Position numbers and translations under genes: made by a program | NCBI GenBank assembly: GCA_023145595.1 | Contig: JAGLDM010000082.1 | Span: forward strand, 1 to 13,329 | DNA: 13,329 nt | Direction of reading: 5' to 3' | DNA from: Flavobacteriaceae bacterium | GTDB taxonomy: Bacteria > Bacteroidota > Bacteroidia > Flavobacteriales > Flavobacteriaceae | The notes under the pieces: model-generated | Databases searched by the model: none | Seen by the model: only the letters and a program-made list of their open reading frames with translations | Told to the model about the DNA's origin: nothing | In this document: positions 13,250 to 13,329 of the stretch, one piece after another | Layout of the letters: every line of letters starts with the position of its first letter | Position numbering within the stretch: the stretch's first letter is position 1

Positions 13250-13329
13250 CTAATTTGACAAAATATCGTCATACCAATCATGAGCGAGATCAAGCCAGCG
13301 TTTATTGTTTTTTTCTATTAATTTTACTT
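13250..13329 (-). CDS. C-terminal end of a GIY-YIG-like nuclease (5' part beyond window)
   Basis: The minus-strand frame entering from the right edge encodes KLIEKNNKRWLDLAHDWYDD followed by ILSN and a TAG stop at 13250-13252. Small single-domain GIY-YIG proteins of the YhbQ/UPF0213 kind typically end with a KxxLIExxNPxWxDLAxDWY pattern, which this matches well. Only 25 codons are visible, so the catalytic GIY and YIG motifs cannot be checked. If correct, it would be a small DNA-cleaving nuclease of unknown role. It lies 45 bases upstream of trpA with the REP-like repeat in between, and it is presumably co-transcribed with trpA. Confidence 0.65.
   Translation of the reverse strand, partial: VKLIEKNNKRWLDLAHDWYDDILSN

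Noticed and set aside
1..13329. CRISPR array, rRNA, tRNA, transposase or prophage genes
   Set aside because: No regularly spaced repeats, conserved RNA sequence or mobile-element protein was seen. The only repeats are the REP-like palindromes.

Overview
The window is AT-rich DNA from a member of the Bacteroidota, almost certainly family Flavobacteriaceae. Evidence for this is the Rpb6-like RNA polymerase omega subunit, a PorD/DUF4835 type IX secretion protein, a Bacteroidota-style BamD lipoprotein, DUF6913 and DUF6122 family proteins, and many promoter-like TAnnTTTG (-7) boxes with few Shine-Dalgarno sequences. The genus cannot be fixed from this stretch.

Left block (1-2240, minus strand): a two-component signalling operon. 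Its order is a NarL/LuxR-type response regulator, then an unrecognised 99-residue protein, then a TPR-repeat membrane protein (probably a sensor histidine kinase) that runs off the left edge. A textbook intrinsic terminator lies inside the signal-peptide codons of the TPR gene. It could attenuate the kinase relative to the two upstream genes. A split inverted repeat sits directly upstream of the regulator's putative promoter.

Housekeeping block (2494-10988, minus strand): in transcription order DUF6913-dapA, then bamD-rpoZ-coaBC-porD-recN, then fabI, then a family 2 glycosyltransferase. The bamD-to-recN genes are packed with gaps of 18 bases or less or overlaps. They join outer-membrane assembly (BamD), transcription (omega), coenzyme A synthesis (CoaBC), type IX secretion (PorD) and recombinational repair (RecN). 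fabI has its own candidate promoter and a clear terminator, so the glycosyltransferase is probably a separate unit.

Accessory stretch (10989-12436, plus strand): a decayed doxX-like gene with several frame changes and stops; two abutting palindromes in front of a good promoter for a basic 72-residue protein; a strong terminator; a CRP-like palindrome; REP-like repeats; and a small DUF6122 membrane protein. DUF6122 converges on trpA with no base between the two stop codons.

Right edge (12437-13329, minus strand): trpA, preceded by a near-identical REP-like palindrome and the last 25 codons of what looks like a GIY-YIG nuclease gene. This suggests that a repeat-associated nuclease lies directly upstream of trpA.

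The least explained points are the terminator inside the TPR gene, the 99-residue protein, the doxX relic, the double palindrome at 11436-11462 and the REP/GIY-YIG association. Most of the rest is ordinary core genome.
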